A stretch of DNA of 42,357 nt from Reticulitermes lucifugus (taxonomy: Eukaryota > Arthropoda > Insecta > Blattodea > Rhinotermitidae): contig JAKCWW010000216.1 of assembly GCA_026260175.1 (NCBI GenBank), positions 1,268-43,624 of the forward strand, given 5' to 3'. The number at the start of each line of letters is the position of its first letter. Position 1 is the stretch's first letter. The notes below the pieces were generated by a model that saw nothing but the letters and a program-made list of their open reading frames with translations, was not told the DNA's origin and made no database searches. The position numbers were made by a program, and so were the translations under genes. This document shows positions 1-10,155 of this stretch, one piece after another.

Positions 1-74
1 CTGGGAGCCTCGACCTTCTGGAGCCCTAAGGGCCTGTCAAGGCCTGTAATGGGATTGCTTTACCTTTACCTTTT
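1..74 (+). mobile_element. SINE 3' end, cut by the window edge
   Basis: This is the last 74 bases of a SINE. It aligns base for base with the 3' end of the full SINE at 18663-18931 (its 18856-18930), with five substitutions and one missing T, about 92% identity. It ends in the same short repeated tail (TTTACC twice, then TTTT). The tRNA-like head lies outside the window, so no target-site duplication can be tested. Directly after the tail, LINE-derived sequence begins, which suggests the SINE landed in an older LINE copy. The match to the second copy is seen directly; retrotransposition by a LINE machinery is general knowledge of SINEs. Confidence 0.85.
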
Positions 75-76
75 AG

Positions 77-350
77 TGGGTGTTAAACCTGTGTCTGATA
101 TTAAGGAAGACATAGGCTAAGGATGTTGCTTAAAATTTTTTGGGTTGTTGCCCGCCAAAAATTGAAGCCGGGCAACAACCCAAAAAATGTTAAACAACAT
201 TACGATCACGGCGGAAGCCTTCAATTACATAGGCTAAGGTTGTTCCAGAATAAAGTTCTGACGAAAGTATTTGAGCTTAAGAGGAAGGAAGTAATAGGAG
301 GCCGAATAAAGTAAAATAATGATGAGCTTCACTATTTGTATTCATCTCCA
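77..350 (+). mobile_element. LINE remnant, C-terminal part of the RT protein (family 1)
   Basis: This is a decayed piece of a non-LTR retrotransposon protein, downstream of the reverse transcriptase palm. Positions 77-120 follow the YGCETW-type segment seen in many insect LINEs, badly degraded here. After a 99-bp insertion (128-226) translation resumes as LRLFQNKVLTKVFELKRKEV, then after an in-frame stop as NNDELHYLYSSP, ending near 350. The order of motifs (FENKVLRKIFGPKR, then GEWRKLHNEEL, then LYSSP) is shared with the remnants at 11133-11375, 27219-27490 and 41300-41620. The copy is non-functional. The clade is not settled; the motifs fit a Jockey, CR1, I or RTE-like element. Confidence 0.75.
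123..200. repeat. Foldback hairpin inserted in the LINE remnant
   Basis: Two 32-nt arms (123-154 and 169-200) are reverse complements with about two mismatches; the inner 19 bp (136-154 against 169-187) are perfect. The loop is 14 nt. The hairpin sits in a 99-bp insert (128-226) flanked by an 18-bp direct repeat, 110-127 and 227-244, that differs at one base. The right copy is part of the LINE coding sequence, so the left copy is best read as a duplication made on insertion. Eighteen bases is long for a DNA-transposon duplication. The element type is unknown. Confidence 0.75.
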
Positions 351-924
351 GTACCATTGCGGAGATCAGATGAAGGAGAATATAGTGGGAGACGTATGGG
401 CCTGCATGTGAGAGAAGCGACATGCATACTTGCCTTTTTCGGACATTCCATAGAAACAGACCACTTGGAAGGATTTTATATAAGAGGCAGTATAAGATGG
501 ACTTAAAGGTAAATAGAATGGTATATTTGGAATTTGATTCACATGGCTGAATTTAGGCATGACAGCAACAAACTTTCGGGTTACGTCATGCGGGAAATTT
601 ATAGTCTAGCTGAGTAACAATTGGCATCTGCCGGAGTAATCTAATATGTGGAATTAACTCGTTATTTTGAATAATTTCTTCACATAGCACGCAATACACA
701 TAAAAAACACATAACTAAAATAACCAGATGAGACTTACTGGTCAAGACTAAGATTGAAAGAGGGACACTTTAATTATAGGCGAGTGTCACGAACCAGTAA
801 AATACGAAGTTTGTCATTAAATTGTTGTCTTTTCCTTAAAATAAAACTACAAGAAACCTTTATATTTTCACTCGTATCCGACGCTCATATTGCAAATGCA
901 AATATAATTCATATCTGCTTCAGT
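351..924. other. No recognisable feature
   Basis: AT-rich sequence with stops in all frames. No repeat shared with the rest of the window and no motif was found here. Confidence 0.5.
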
Positions 925-1155
925 AAGAATCACAGTAAATCCGGTCAAAAAACAATTGTTTATTTCAATGTTAATTTAACAACATGTTTCGGCCTGATAG
1001 GCCATCATTGGTTTGACTAAGCCTATAAGAGAATGTACACAGTTATATACTTTTATATGCTTGGTCAACGTGATGATGGCCTATCAGGCCGACACATGTT
1101 GTTAAATTAACACTGGAATAAACAATTTTTGTTTTCGACTAGATTTACGGTGGTT
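925..1155. repeat. Long inverted repeat with a hammerhead-like core
   Basis: The core arms 953-1008 and 1073-1128 are reverse complements at about 52 of 56 positions. Pairing continues inward at lower identity to 1022 and 1059 and outward to roughly 925 and 1155, leaving a loop of about 36 nt. Read on the minus strand of the left arm and the plus strand of the right arm, each holds TGATGG, a GGCCT/AGGCC stem, GA(A/C)AC, then ATGTT pairing with AACAT or a variant of it. That order resembles the CUGAUGA, stem II, GAAA core of a hammerhead ribozyme, known from Penelope-like elements and retrozymes. Each copy carries changes in the core, and the cleavage site is not evident. It may equally be a foldback transposon. 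Confidence 0.8.
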
Positions 1156-1699
1156 GATATTATCCATAAAACAACGGGGAAGAATCGTCTTAAGATTATA
1201 TCTGCTTCTAGTTTCTTGCGGGAAAGAATCTAGCAGGCTCAATCCTACTCATACTTTCTCAAGTTTGTTGGTAAAATATTGGTTTTTTACAATCAAGGAA
1301 ATTAAGGCTATCGAGAAACAGTTGTTTGTATTCGCGAAATCCCGCCTGAGACGCGTATATTCCAATTTGTGTCTGTCAATCCAGGCATATGACGCGTTAA
1401 TACATTAAATTAGGCCACAGCTGCTTCCTTTCGCATCAACTTAAATAACTTTCTCCCTAATTTGAAGGTATATAACCTTAAATACAGACAGAATTCTTGA
1501 ATATACAAAGAACGGGGATAAGTATCTCTCATAAACAAATCAATCAACCCCTCAATTATTTTTATAAGATATATTTCACTTATAATATTTAAAGCACAAT
1601 GATAAATATATGTATCATTTGATATGATGTTAATCAGTTCTGTATTTTACCAAATAAATGTACAGCAATTGTATGCTTCGTATTATTTTTTAAGTGTGT
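1156..1699. other. No recognisable feature
   Basis: AT-rich and stop-laden in all frames. I see no repeat, gene or RNA signature here. Confidence 0.5.
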
Positions 1700-1815
1700 T
1701 ATTTAACGAAGTTAATTTTTCCACTACAAATTCCACGAGAAATAGTATGGGTTCGAACCTAAATCTCCGTGATAACAGGCTAGTGACTAACAACGTGAAC
1801 CATGGTAAGGACTGT
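1700..1815 (-). mobile_element. tRNA-derived SINE fragment
   Basis: On the minus strand a tRNA-like head begins near 1812 with GGTTCACGTTGTTAGTCAC and runs to GGTTCGAACC at 1750-1759, an exact RNA polymerase III B-box (GGTTCGANNCC). The spacing between the A-box-like and B-box segments is near that of a tRNA gene. No acceptor stem pairing or CCA-like context supports a working tRNA, so a SINE head is the better reading. The 3' end is not clear, so the left boundary is approximate. Confidence 0.5.
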
Positions 1816-2504
1816 TTCATGTCATTAGTATAATTAAAAGCGTATTGTATATAGTACTATAACATGTTAAGTGCTTTGTCTTCGTGATGGAAAATATGAA
1901 GACATACTCCGAAAGTGGAACTTATGTTTGTTTTATCTAGACTTTGTGCTTTACGGTTTTATCTATTGTTTCACTTGTCTTGATGCTTTGGGGATGGAAC
2001 TCTATTGAACGTTTGTTAAAATATATTTGTTTCAGACTATTTGAAGCCCCATGTGTTTGAATATAGTAGCCGCGGTAGCAAAGGTAGCAAGAGGGGTAAC
2101 AGAATGCCAGGTCTAAGACCCAAGAGGGAAATCTGGTTGTCTAATAAATTTCTAGCCCATTCACAGCAGTAGGATTTAGGAATCTTTACATATGCAAGGA
2201 AAGGTTAGTTTATGCACTGAATTCACTTATTTTTAAGAGCGTGCACTAACCTTTAACCGAAGATAATAACTTTGACGTGAGAAGGTTATTTAATGGGTGT
2301 CGATCTCATTGAATACTGAATATCGCATATTAATACAGAGTTTATTTGAGTTATTTGTCATGAAGTTTTCTTTACTAAAGTAATGGAAAATGTTACATGT
2401 TACAGGTCTATAATTTTTTGGAAATATATAGAATTACAGATTTATAGGAAAAGATTAATGGAGCACACTGTATATAGAATAGCATTAGTTTCTGCATTGT
2501 TGTA
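1816..2504. other. No recognisable feature
   Basis: AT-rich sequence without open frames of note or repeats shared with the rest of the window. Confidence 0.45.
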
Positions 2505-2775
2505 AAACGGTAAAGGTAAATTTCACCCTATAACCGGCTGTGAAGACTCAGAGGGGAGTGGAGATATAGCTCTACTCTTTCTTTAATCTCGGCTGTAAAT
2601 GGGGTGGATGTTCAAAGCCACGTCCCGGTCGCTTTACCCACGGAAAAGATACCCAGTACTCATCCTACAGGGGGCCGGTTTAGATTGGCGAGGAAAATCT
2701 CGCCCCCACTGGGATTCGATCTCCAGGCCGTCCAGCCCGTAGCTAGTCGATATACCGATCACGCTATCCAGGCCT
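2505..2775 (-). mobile_element. tRNA-derived SINE, near full length (SINE family 1)
   Basis: Read on the minus strand, the head has TAGCGTGATCGG (plus 2755-2766), close to the A-box TRGCNNAGYNGG, and GAGATCGAATCCCA (plus 2710-2724) as B-box. The body has GAGTACTGGGTATCTTTTCC, GGGTAAAGCGACCGGGACG and CACCCCATTTACAGCCGAG. The tail ends in TTTACCTTTACC near 2508-2520, the same tail as the SINEs at 1-74 and 18663-18931. Head and body align with the copies at 5507, 8090 and 29190, so all are one family. The short frame inside it (2604-2798, plus strand) is a shadow of the SINE. No target-site duplication was found. Confidence 0.8.
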
Positions 2776-2805
2776 ACATATTGATGTTTAGTTTGTAAAA
2801 GCCTT

Positions 2806-2863
2806 CCTCCCAGTGTAGGCTACTTCTGATGGATCCTCCCAATGTAGGCTACTTCTGATGGAT
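2806..2863 (+). repeat. 29-bp tandem duplication
   Basis: Units 2806-2834 and 2835-2863 match at 28 of 29 positions and abut exactly. The duplication is recent by its identity and starts about 30 bp beyond the head of the minus-strand SINE. It has no coding sense. Confidence 0.9.
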
Positions 2864-3825
2864 GTAACGAGGAGAGAAGCAACAGGAGGCTGGAGAAAAC
2901 TACGTAGATTCAATCTTTATAATGCGTAATTGTAACTCAGTAATGTTAGGATGACAGCGCGGTGATGTGGTCGTGATATTTAGCAACAAGGGGAAACATA
3001 AAAATATACCAGGAAATGTAAATTAAAGAGATCCTTTGGGAGAGTGTCTACACTATGTGAGAGATTATCAGTTTCTCTGCAAGAACTCAGCTCCATGTGG
3101 TTAGGATGCACTATATCTGCGTACAATAAGTGACCACTTGATGTGAAATTCCATGCAAAGTATCGTCTTTCAATCTTCTGAAAATTGAGCTTTTCACCTT
3201 AGTTTATAGCCAGCCCGTGTCTTCCAAATGCAGAACGTAGTCGAAATGGTTACTATACGACCAAACGTTTGGAGAAAATTCCTCTCTTTCTGTATGGTAC
3301 ATATGGCGAGACCGTATTATAGGCTATCAAGACATGGTTCCATTCCGAATTAAGAAAAATAATATCTCTGTAACTTAAACATAAATCCCCCTGAGTAGTT
3401 CAGCCAGAAAGAACACAGAAACATTCGCCAGAAGGGTAACTGGAATTAGTCACCTCATTAGCTGATAAGATATGCAAGCCTTAAATGATTAATCACCTGC
3501 ACATGCCAGATGTCTATAGCAGAATATTATTTATATGGCTGACCAGTCGACATTACTATACCCCATTGCTACGTTTACACAGATCAGTTCAATGACCATT
3601 CAGTCGAATATCCAAAAATATTTTTCTTCCGGGGTTAACAACATGTTATATTAAATTATTAAACATCCTGTTCCTGACACTACAAATTCTATGATGCTAC
3701 AGGCTTTTCCCATCTCAGGGACAGAGAGAGAGGGAAGAGTCAAGGCTGTTTCCGAGAGGGTTGTTGAGCCCTTATTAATGTTGGGTTTTGACAGACATTC
3801 TCTTCAGTTTTCATCATCTAAAATT
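2864..3825. other. No recognisable feature
   Basis: AT-rich, with no repeat family or coding signal seen. The 78-codon frame at 3691-3927 runs into pyrimidine-rich low-complexity DNA and looks random. Confidence 0.45.
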
Positions 3826-3829
3826 CATT

Positions 3830-4050
3830 GTCTTCCTCATTTCTACTACTGCACTAGCCCCTTCGCCTCCTATTCCCTTACTCTCTCACCCTTCCCATTG
3901 CTACAATTTAGTTTAACGTTCTGGTAATTTTCAAAACCTCCCAAAACTCATCCCTCCCAACTTTCTATCCACTTGCTACACTAACATACCACCCTTCCGC
4001 CTCCATCACCTATTTCTTCCTCCTCTTCTCTCTCTCTCTCTCTCTCTCTT
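3830..4050. repeat. Pyrimidine-rich tract ending in a (TC)n microsatellite
   Basis: The plus strand is strongly C+T-rich from about 3830 and ends in about eleven TC units at 4027-4049. It is low-complexity sequence with no coding meaning. Confidence 0.8.
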
Positions 4051-5506
4051 GGAACTCAATTGCATGGAGTGAGAATTTACAGCTCAAAATAGAAGCGAGA
4101 CGGTGAGAGGAGCGAAATAAATTTCGTGTAATAAATTAAACTGAAGGTATTCTAACAGTTGACTGGCGCTCTACGCTTTAAACTCATGGAGGCCAATTGC
4201 ATGAGGTGGGATATTATGCTACAGACTCCAAGAAAAAGAAAAAGAAAGCCGTAGGAAATATTGTGTTCCAAGAAATTTGTAGCTTGCTCCAGCGTTGATG
4301 GTGTAAGTGGAGAGTTTAAAAAATTATTCACCAAAATTTCATTATGTCAGACGTGATATTAATGACGTCACATCTCTTATTAATTTTTTCATTGAGGCCT
4401 GAAAGGAAGGACGCATTAATATCTCTGTATTCCTACTTAATTCCTTGAAAGATAGTATGGAACAGAAAATCTATGAAATTAGAAACGACGAAAACATAAT
4501 TCCTATTACTTCCATATTAACATTAATCATATTAGAGGTGTAAATGGAAGGTTCAGAAAAATATGGCAGTGCTGATTGATTTTTTACCTAATTTGAATAC
4601 AACGTACTCCTGTATCAGTTTTATATAGATTTTACTAGGAGATCAATCACGAATATTCCTAGTAACAAGGCAAATATACGGAAGATTGTTAGCGTGGTCT
4701 ACTGCCAAGTACCACCTCAAAATTCGTCAGTACATCCTGAGGAATATCACAAGAAAATTTGCTATGATGGAGCTGGTCAAATTGCAGGTGCACATACATA
4801 TAAATACTTACTGTATAGACATTTTTACGTAGAAGATGGTAGATTATAAGATCACTTGGGAGCCGTGAATAATTAGATGTAGAGACAATATCTTACGTAA
4901 AAGAAGTTGTGAGCAGTTCTGGAGAATTTATTTGGCTCAGGTACAGTGTCTAAAGGCAGGCCTTGATAAGAGTGGTGTAAAATATTTGAATTTAATAGTG
5001 GTCACTAGCAGTAACACCAGACCATTAACACGAGCCACATTAGTCTCTTAATTTCTGTAGTATTCAATCCTAAATCAGAAAGACATTACGACGAACAATT
5101 TGGGTACTGCAGTAAAAAAATTTAAATTTTTATTAAGGTAGGTTAACTGCTATTCCATGTCAGGTTTCTGTCGAGTTTTAAAGCTTGTTATTTGATGACG
5201 TTGTGAATCGCTAAGGTTTTATAGTGTGGGCAACAGATGAATCAGTGGGTATATTTCCCTTTCACCTTTCCTTCTATTTCATCTAAAATCATTTTTTTTA
5301 TTTCAGAATTTTATTCATTATTTACATACTCAAAGCCAAGGTACTACTTAGATAACGACATGTTTCCTTTCAATCCATTTTCCATTGTAAATAGGGCTTC
5401 CTTTACTTTATAGACCAAAATTTGGAAAACCAAGTCGTAGTTTATTCAAACCTGCCTTAGTAACTTCGGGGTCACGCCAAAAATCTTAAAAGTTCGTAGA
5501 AAAATG
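4051..5506. other. Mostly unrecognised sequence
   Basis: AT-rich and stop-laden. A weak direct similarity links 4050-4085 with 4180-4230 (both contain CAATTGCATG followed by a similar GAGTG/GAGGTG context), perhaps an old local duplication. Nothing else was seen. Confidence 0.4.
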
Positions 5507-5745
5507 GAAGCGGATTAGAGTAGTCGGTATGACGATTAGACTACGGGCTGGACGTCAGAGGAATCCACTGGATTAAGAGTTTTTTCTCTTCTCCATAACG
5601 TCCTGACCAGCTCTGAAGCCCACCCACCCAGTACACTGTGCCCGAGGAGAAAACGGCCGAATCGTAAAGCCGACCAATTTCCTTGCACTCGGTGCCGAGC
5701 CTGTCTGTCCTCCTCTCCCCCATGTAGCTTCATGACGTTTGCAGG
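5507..5745 (+). mobile_element. tRNA-derived SINE (SINE family 1)
   Basis: The head has TAGAGTAGTCGG at 5516-5527, one base off the A-box, followed by CTACGGGCTGGACG as in the copies at 2505 and 8090. The B-box region is mutated (GAGGAATCCACT). The body keeps TTTTTTCTC, CAGTACACTGTGCCCG, CGGCCGAATCGTAAAGCCGACC and GGTGCCGAG, all in the family order, ending near CTTCATGACG. The TTTACC tail is not preserved. Overlapping short minus-strand frames at 5536-5733 are shadows of this SINE. Confidence 0.7.
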
Positions 5746-7422
5746 TATAACTTTAGTGTTTATTCTCCATAACGGACTATCCCCTTTAAAATTAGAGATG
5801 AATCTGGAGTAAAATGCACAGAACCAACGATCTCCGCCGAGGCGGGCTGCATACTGTGAATCAGCTACACAATTACGTTAATTATAGATTGATGTACAAA
5901 TAAAATGGAAAGAAAGAAGAGATAGGAGAGGGGAGAGGGAAACAATGATGTAGATGAGGGAGAAAGAGAAGGGGTGGGATGTATTTGTACTCCTCCAGAG
6001 AGTGAGACATTTCCATATTACTAGAATCAGGGGTATACCAGATGATTCATCATGCCATTTCATAGTGCGATATAATATTTGAAGGATCAAAGTAAAGAAG
6101 TAAATGTAGATGTTTACTCATATTCCAGTATTATGCAGTTACGTATTCGAAGACTTTATTTTAAAGACGTTACATATACTCAGATTGAAAAAGATGCGAC
6201 ATTAAATCTGAATATAAAAATAACTCTTCCATTTAGTTCGCCAATGTTTGGCGTGTTTCTACCTCAGATTCAAAATGCCTGCTCTTCGGTCGAGCTTGGG
6301 TCTTTTTGCAGTCGATATGTAATTAACTAGCAAATCTAGAATCTGATTCTCTGCGTTCTGTCAAATTGGAAAAGCGATTTCTTTCTTTCATGCAAATATT
6401 TTTTAATTCTGATTTCTGTTTCATAAAGATATTATATTTATTTGGTTGTTTTCCCATGCAACGTTTTGCGGTCCACAACTGTCCAGTAATAGTTATCACT
6501 TGCATTTTTTCTTACGTTTCAAATATTAATTCCATATACGACAGGCCAAAACGAAGACATCAGTTACAAATAAACGGAAGAATCCATCATTTGTATAAAG
6601 CGGAAACAAAGTAACAGACAAATAAATAAATAAAGAAACAAATACTCTCCTCTCTTAACAAACCATAATTCATAAACGCGTGCAACTAAGAATATCAGAC
6701 ACTAAATAAAAAACTTATTTTCAGCAAACTAACACATCTGTTTAAGATATTAATAAATACAAGAACTGAAGAATTTAATGTGAAATGGATATAGACCTAA
6801 CTAGAAGTTTAGAAATATTTAAATAAGCAATATTTTAAAGTATAGAAATTCCGATATTAACACTACACAGAGCGTCACTCCTCTAGACCGCCTTCGTGTA
6901 AGTTCTTGTGAGAGGGATAACATTGAATTTGGTTACTTTATTCATTTACACTCAAAAATATGGATTACAGTAATTGGGGTCTCTTCAATTTTGACACCCC
7001 CCGAAGTAGTTCTCTGTTCTATACTTCCCCATGTTTTAATTTACTCTATTTATAAGCCTTCTCTCAATTCGGAAATATTTTAATCCCCTTCTTATAAGCA
7101 AAATCCTTTCTGTTGACATTCATTCTCATCTTTCATCATTTCTCAGTTAATCTCGCCAGCAGACTTCAAAAAGTAAAGGACATAGATTAAAGTGTACTTT
7201 TGACGTTCTAGATTTACGGCATCTACAGCAAACACTGATACTGCACAGCAACATTAGTCGGAATTCGTATGCATTGTTCGCAGTGTAAAACCCCACCCTC
7301 AGACAAAGGTGTTGACAATACTACAGGCAATAGAGGGCGAGGTATCGTGCTGTCAAGTAGGTATTTTATGGTTGGGAAAAACAGTGTCTAACACAATAAT
7401 GTAATAATTAGGTAACGTGATA
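5746..7422. other. No gene; purine-rich stretch at 5900-5995
   Basis: The plus strand is rich in A and G at about 5900-5995 (runs of GAGAGG and GAAAGAGAAGG), which makes a Pro/Ser/Leu-rich minus-strand frame that is not a gene. The rest is AT-rich with short AAAT runs near 6620-6650 and no recognisable element. Confidence 0.45.
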
Positions 7423-7451
7423 ACTTTTTCGTTCATCATGAACGAAAAAGT
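7423..7451. repeat. Perfect 29-nt palindrome
   Basis: Arms 7423-7436 and 7438-7451 are perfect 14-nt reverse complements around a single C. The element is compact, with no tail of Ts to suggest a terminator. The flanks do not continue the pairing. Confidence 0.9.
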
Positions 7452-7960
7452 AATATGATCGGCCGTGTACAGTATATTGGTTAAGGCTGCAAATAAATAT
7501 TCGCTATCTCACAATAAATTTTATTACCTTATTTACAATAAGCTATTATGGAATCATATCCTGAATTACTCCAATTCTATCCGCACTTTTAAGATGTTTC
7601 TTTTCTACAACTCATTTTAAATTTTTTCTTCCACATTTCTTTGAGCATAGTGGGTTACATCACCCATTAATCAATTCTAATAGAAAGAAGATTTCACACG
7701 AAGTTAGCCTACTAAAAGAAGTAAAGGTGATATTCTTTTCTTAGTCTTAGTAAAGCATAATATTTATTACATTTTTAATCATATTATTCTCAATGCGGAA
7801 TTGAATAGCTCAGATAAAATTCAAAAGAAGTGCCGAAATTCAGTGTACACATTTTATTTTGGCTTTAGTTTTAATTATATACACACACACACAATGTATA
7901 AACATATATATCAATGCTGTTAATCGGGCTTGTTATGTCATCAGTGTTGTATTTCTATTA
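7452..7960. other. No recognisable feature
   Basis: AT-rich DNA with a short (AC)n run near 7880. Nothing else was seen. Confidence 0.4.
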
Positions 7961-8053
7961 GAAGTAGTAATGGCGGTAGTAGTAGTAATAGCAGTAGTAG
8001 TAGTAATAATAGCAGTGGTAGTAGTAATAGCAGTAGTAGTAGTAATAGTAGTA
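7961..8053 (+). repeat. (AGT)n trinucleotide microsatellite
   Basis: Imperfect AGT/AAT/GGT triplets run for about 90 bp. The Ser/Asn-rich, Val-rich and Leu-rich frames that cross it on both strands are artefacts of the repeat. A SINE head begins some 35 bp downstream. Confidence 0.9.
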
Positions 8054-8089
8054 CCTGTATTACTATATTATTGAAAATAGTAGTGGGAC

Positions 8090-8345
8090 GGCTGGGATGG
8101 CGCAGTCGGCATAGCGACGGGCTACGCGCTGGACGGTCCTGGGATCGAACCACAGGGATGACGAGACATTCCGTACCCATCCACCCTTGGCCCGAGGCCC
8201 AACCACCCTCATGTAAAATGGTTACCGTGTCTCTTTCCGGTACTTTAAGCGGCCGATGCTTGGCTTGAATCACCTACCGCCTTCTAGCATCGAGGTTGTG
8301 TATGGTACAGATATACTTCTACCTCATCCCTTTATATTTTTTTAG
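8090..8345 (+). mobile_element. tRNA-derived SINE (SINE family 1)
   Basis: The A-box TGGCGCAGTCGG at 8098-8109 matches TRGCNNAGYNGG fully. GGGATCGAACC at 8141-8151 is a near-consensus B-box, with tRNA-like spacing of about 32 bp between the boxes. The body keeps GGTTACCGTGTCTCTTTCCGG, AAGCGGCCGATGCTTGG and TCTAGCATCGAGGTTGTG in the order of the family. The 3' end, near a T-run at 8333-8343, is approximate. Frames on both strands at 7930-8273 run through this SINE and the microsatellite and are not genes. Confidence 0.8.
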
Positions 8346-9273
8346 GAGTAGTTGCATTTTCAGAATTTGCACGTTTCCTCACAAAGACTTATTAGAGGGT
8401 TCTATGACTATTTAAATAAGTAGGCTATAGGAAAAGGCCAAATATAAATGTTTATGCATCTATCGTCATTGTTTGCAATTATCAGCCTTGTCATTTGGAC
8501 ATCAGCTAGGGTGTAAAGTGTTCCTTGTAGCCTCCGTCACTACGATGAAGGAAGCCCTGCGTCAATTAAAAGGGATTTTCCCTCCTGTCTTTGGAGAGGT
8601 GTGTAGGGGATTCAAACCCTTGATTAAGACATCCCGCCTGCTTCATTGCCGCAGCAAATTGTCGGTGGTAGCTACGCGTGCATAATCTATGTTTTGCGGG
8701 GTTGTTAAATAAATTTATGTGGTCTAGAGAGGGTAGAGAGTTTCAAAATGAAATGGAAGCCAGGACATAATTCTTAACACAAAACTGTAATAGTAAATTC
8801 AGCTACACATATATACAAGTCCTCTTACCTAATGAACACCGTGTGCCATTTCTTGTATTTATTTCTAAGGAAAATATGTCTTTACCAAATTAAAGAAAAG
8901 GCGGAACCTATCAGCGCAATACCACAATACTTTTTGGAACAGAAACCTTTGTGGAAAATAGAATTACTATGTTTAAGGAAGGGTTAATTTGCTAACAAAA
9001 TTTTTTATTGGTATTTTAAGCCATGGGTACACAAAACTTGAATTCCAAGTCGCTTGTGGGATTACATTTTGTAGGGTGGATTCTAATATTTGTGGGTCCT
9101 CAGTATGGAACTTGCTACATGTCACCCTTCTGGCACCTAAAATTTTGAAGCAGCTCCTAGATTTTTAAAAAAACTTATGTACCTCTGTTCCAAGGTAAAA
9201 CGGGGGTTTTAAATTATATGTGTTATAACTGCTTCATTATATTTGCAGTGTAATTACAAAAATTATTACAAAC
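8346..9273. other. No recognisable feature
   Basis: The stretch holds a B-box-like GGGGATTCAAACCC near 8607 without a partner A-box, and otherwise unrecognised AT-rich DNA. Confidence 0.4.
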
Positions 9274-9420
9274 TGGGTAAGCGTATTTGAGCGCTAAGGC
9301 TTACGACGTGTATTCTTGAGATTCCAAGTTCCAATCACGAATAAGCCATCCATTATTCTAGCTCAGGTTACTGTTTTGTATCTTCTCACTCGAGCCAAAC
9401 AAAAAGCGGTACAGTACTCT
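9274..9420 (+). mobile_element. Possible degenerate tRNA-derived SINE
   Basis: GGGTAAGCGTATTTGAGCGC near 9275 followed by TTACGACGTGTATTCTTGAG and then AAGTTCCAATCAC (9326-9338) has the layout of a tRNA-like SINE head with a decayed B-box. There is no second copy in the window to confirm it and no clear tail. Confidence 0.35.
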
Positions 9421-9769
9421 AATTAGGCCACAATTGTTTTCTTCCACAAATCTACAATTAATTATTCACTACATTTCAATTAATAAATGCCATATGGACT
9501 ACGGCACTGACATTAACGTTAAATAAGCTTCAAAGAAGCACAAACTAAGAATTAGCATACGCCTACCTTTCTCTAAGAAACGTTAAATTACCTTCACTCA
9601 ATGAAGAAGTATTAGGAATTTGAAATAAAGTCATTGCCGATAGTGGCGCGGCAACAATCAGTATCACGACAAATGTAGTACTTTTTTATACACGGTCCTG
9701 TACACTCTTTTCTCTGTGGCGTAACAGTCGGACCCGGGCCTAGGTTCCCTCATTCTTGATATTTATAGA

Positions 9770-9948
9770 CCCGATAAACACACACACACGATAGGACCCC
9801 TCCGAAGGAGTTATCAGCTCGTCGCGGATACCGCTACCTACACAAAATATAACAAGCACAAGAGACGAACATCCATGTCCTCAACGGGATTCGAACAGGC
9901 AATCCTAGTAATGTAGAGCCTTAGACAGCACAGCCACCGGGATCGACG
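9770..9948 (-). mobile_element. tRNA-derived SINE (SINE family 2)
   Basis: On the minus strand the head starts near 9948 with GATCCCGGTGGCTGTGCTGT and CTAAGGC. TGTTCGAATCCCG (plus 9885-9897) is a good B-box. It is followed by GGACATGGATGTTCGTCTC, a GT-rich segment and CTCCTTCGGAGGGGTCCTA before an (AC)n run near 9778-9790. The minus-strand element at 25575-25811 has the same order of segments (GACATGGATGT, TTTCTCTTTG, CAGAGGAGTCCTACCG), so the two are one family distinct from family 1. The head resembles a serine or leucine type tRNA. Confidence 0.75.
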
Positions 9949-10089
9949 TCCTGTATATTAAGGCGGCAAAATTACGAATTTTATGTGAGAGTCTAATGTA
10001 CGTAGAAATATCACATGGGACGGAAGGGCATATCGCTCTCCCAGTACTTAAGTTTCTCCCCCATCATTAGCAAGTACTGATATATTGTT

Positions 10090-10155
10090 GTGAGTGCTTA
10101 AGTGGTCAAGAACTCCGGTATTATCTGTCTTCGCTTGCAAGGTTCGATTGAGGAA
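10090..10155 (+). mobile_element. tRNA-like SINE head, weak
   Basis: TGCTTAAGTGG at 10096-10106 is A-box-like, and GGTTCGATTG at 10141-10150 keeps the GGTTCGA core of a B-box, about 35 bp apart. No cloverleaf or body shared with another copy was found, so this may be a worn SINE or chance. Confidence 0.3.

Noticed and set aside
1745..1812. Functional tRNA gene on the minus strand
   Set aside because: The B-box is exact but I could not form an acceptor stem; a SINE head explains it better.
7870..7895. CRISPR-like or telomeric arrays
   Set aside because: Only ordinary microsatellites such as (AC)n are present; there are no spaced repeats and no TTAGG runs.
7930..8273. Ser/Asn-rich and Leu-rich frames of 110-112 codons
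   Set aside because: They are translations of the AGT microsatellite and the neighbouring SINE.
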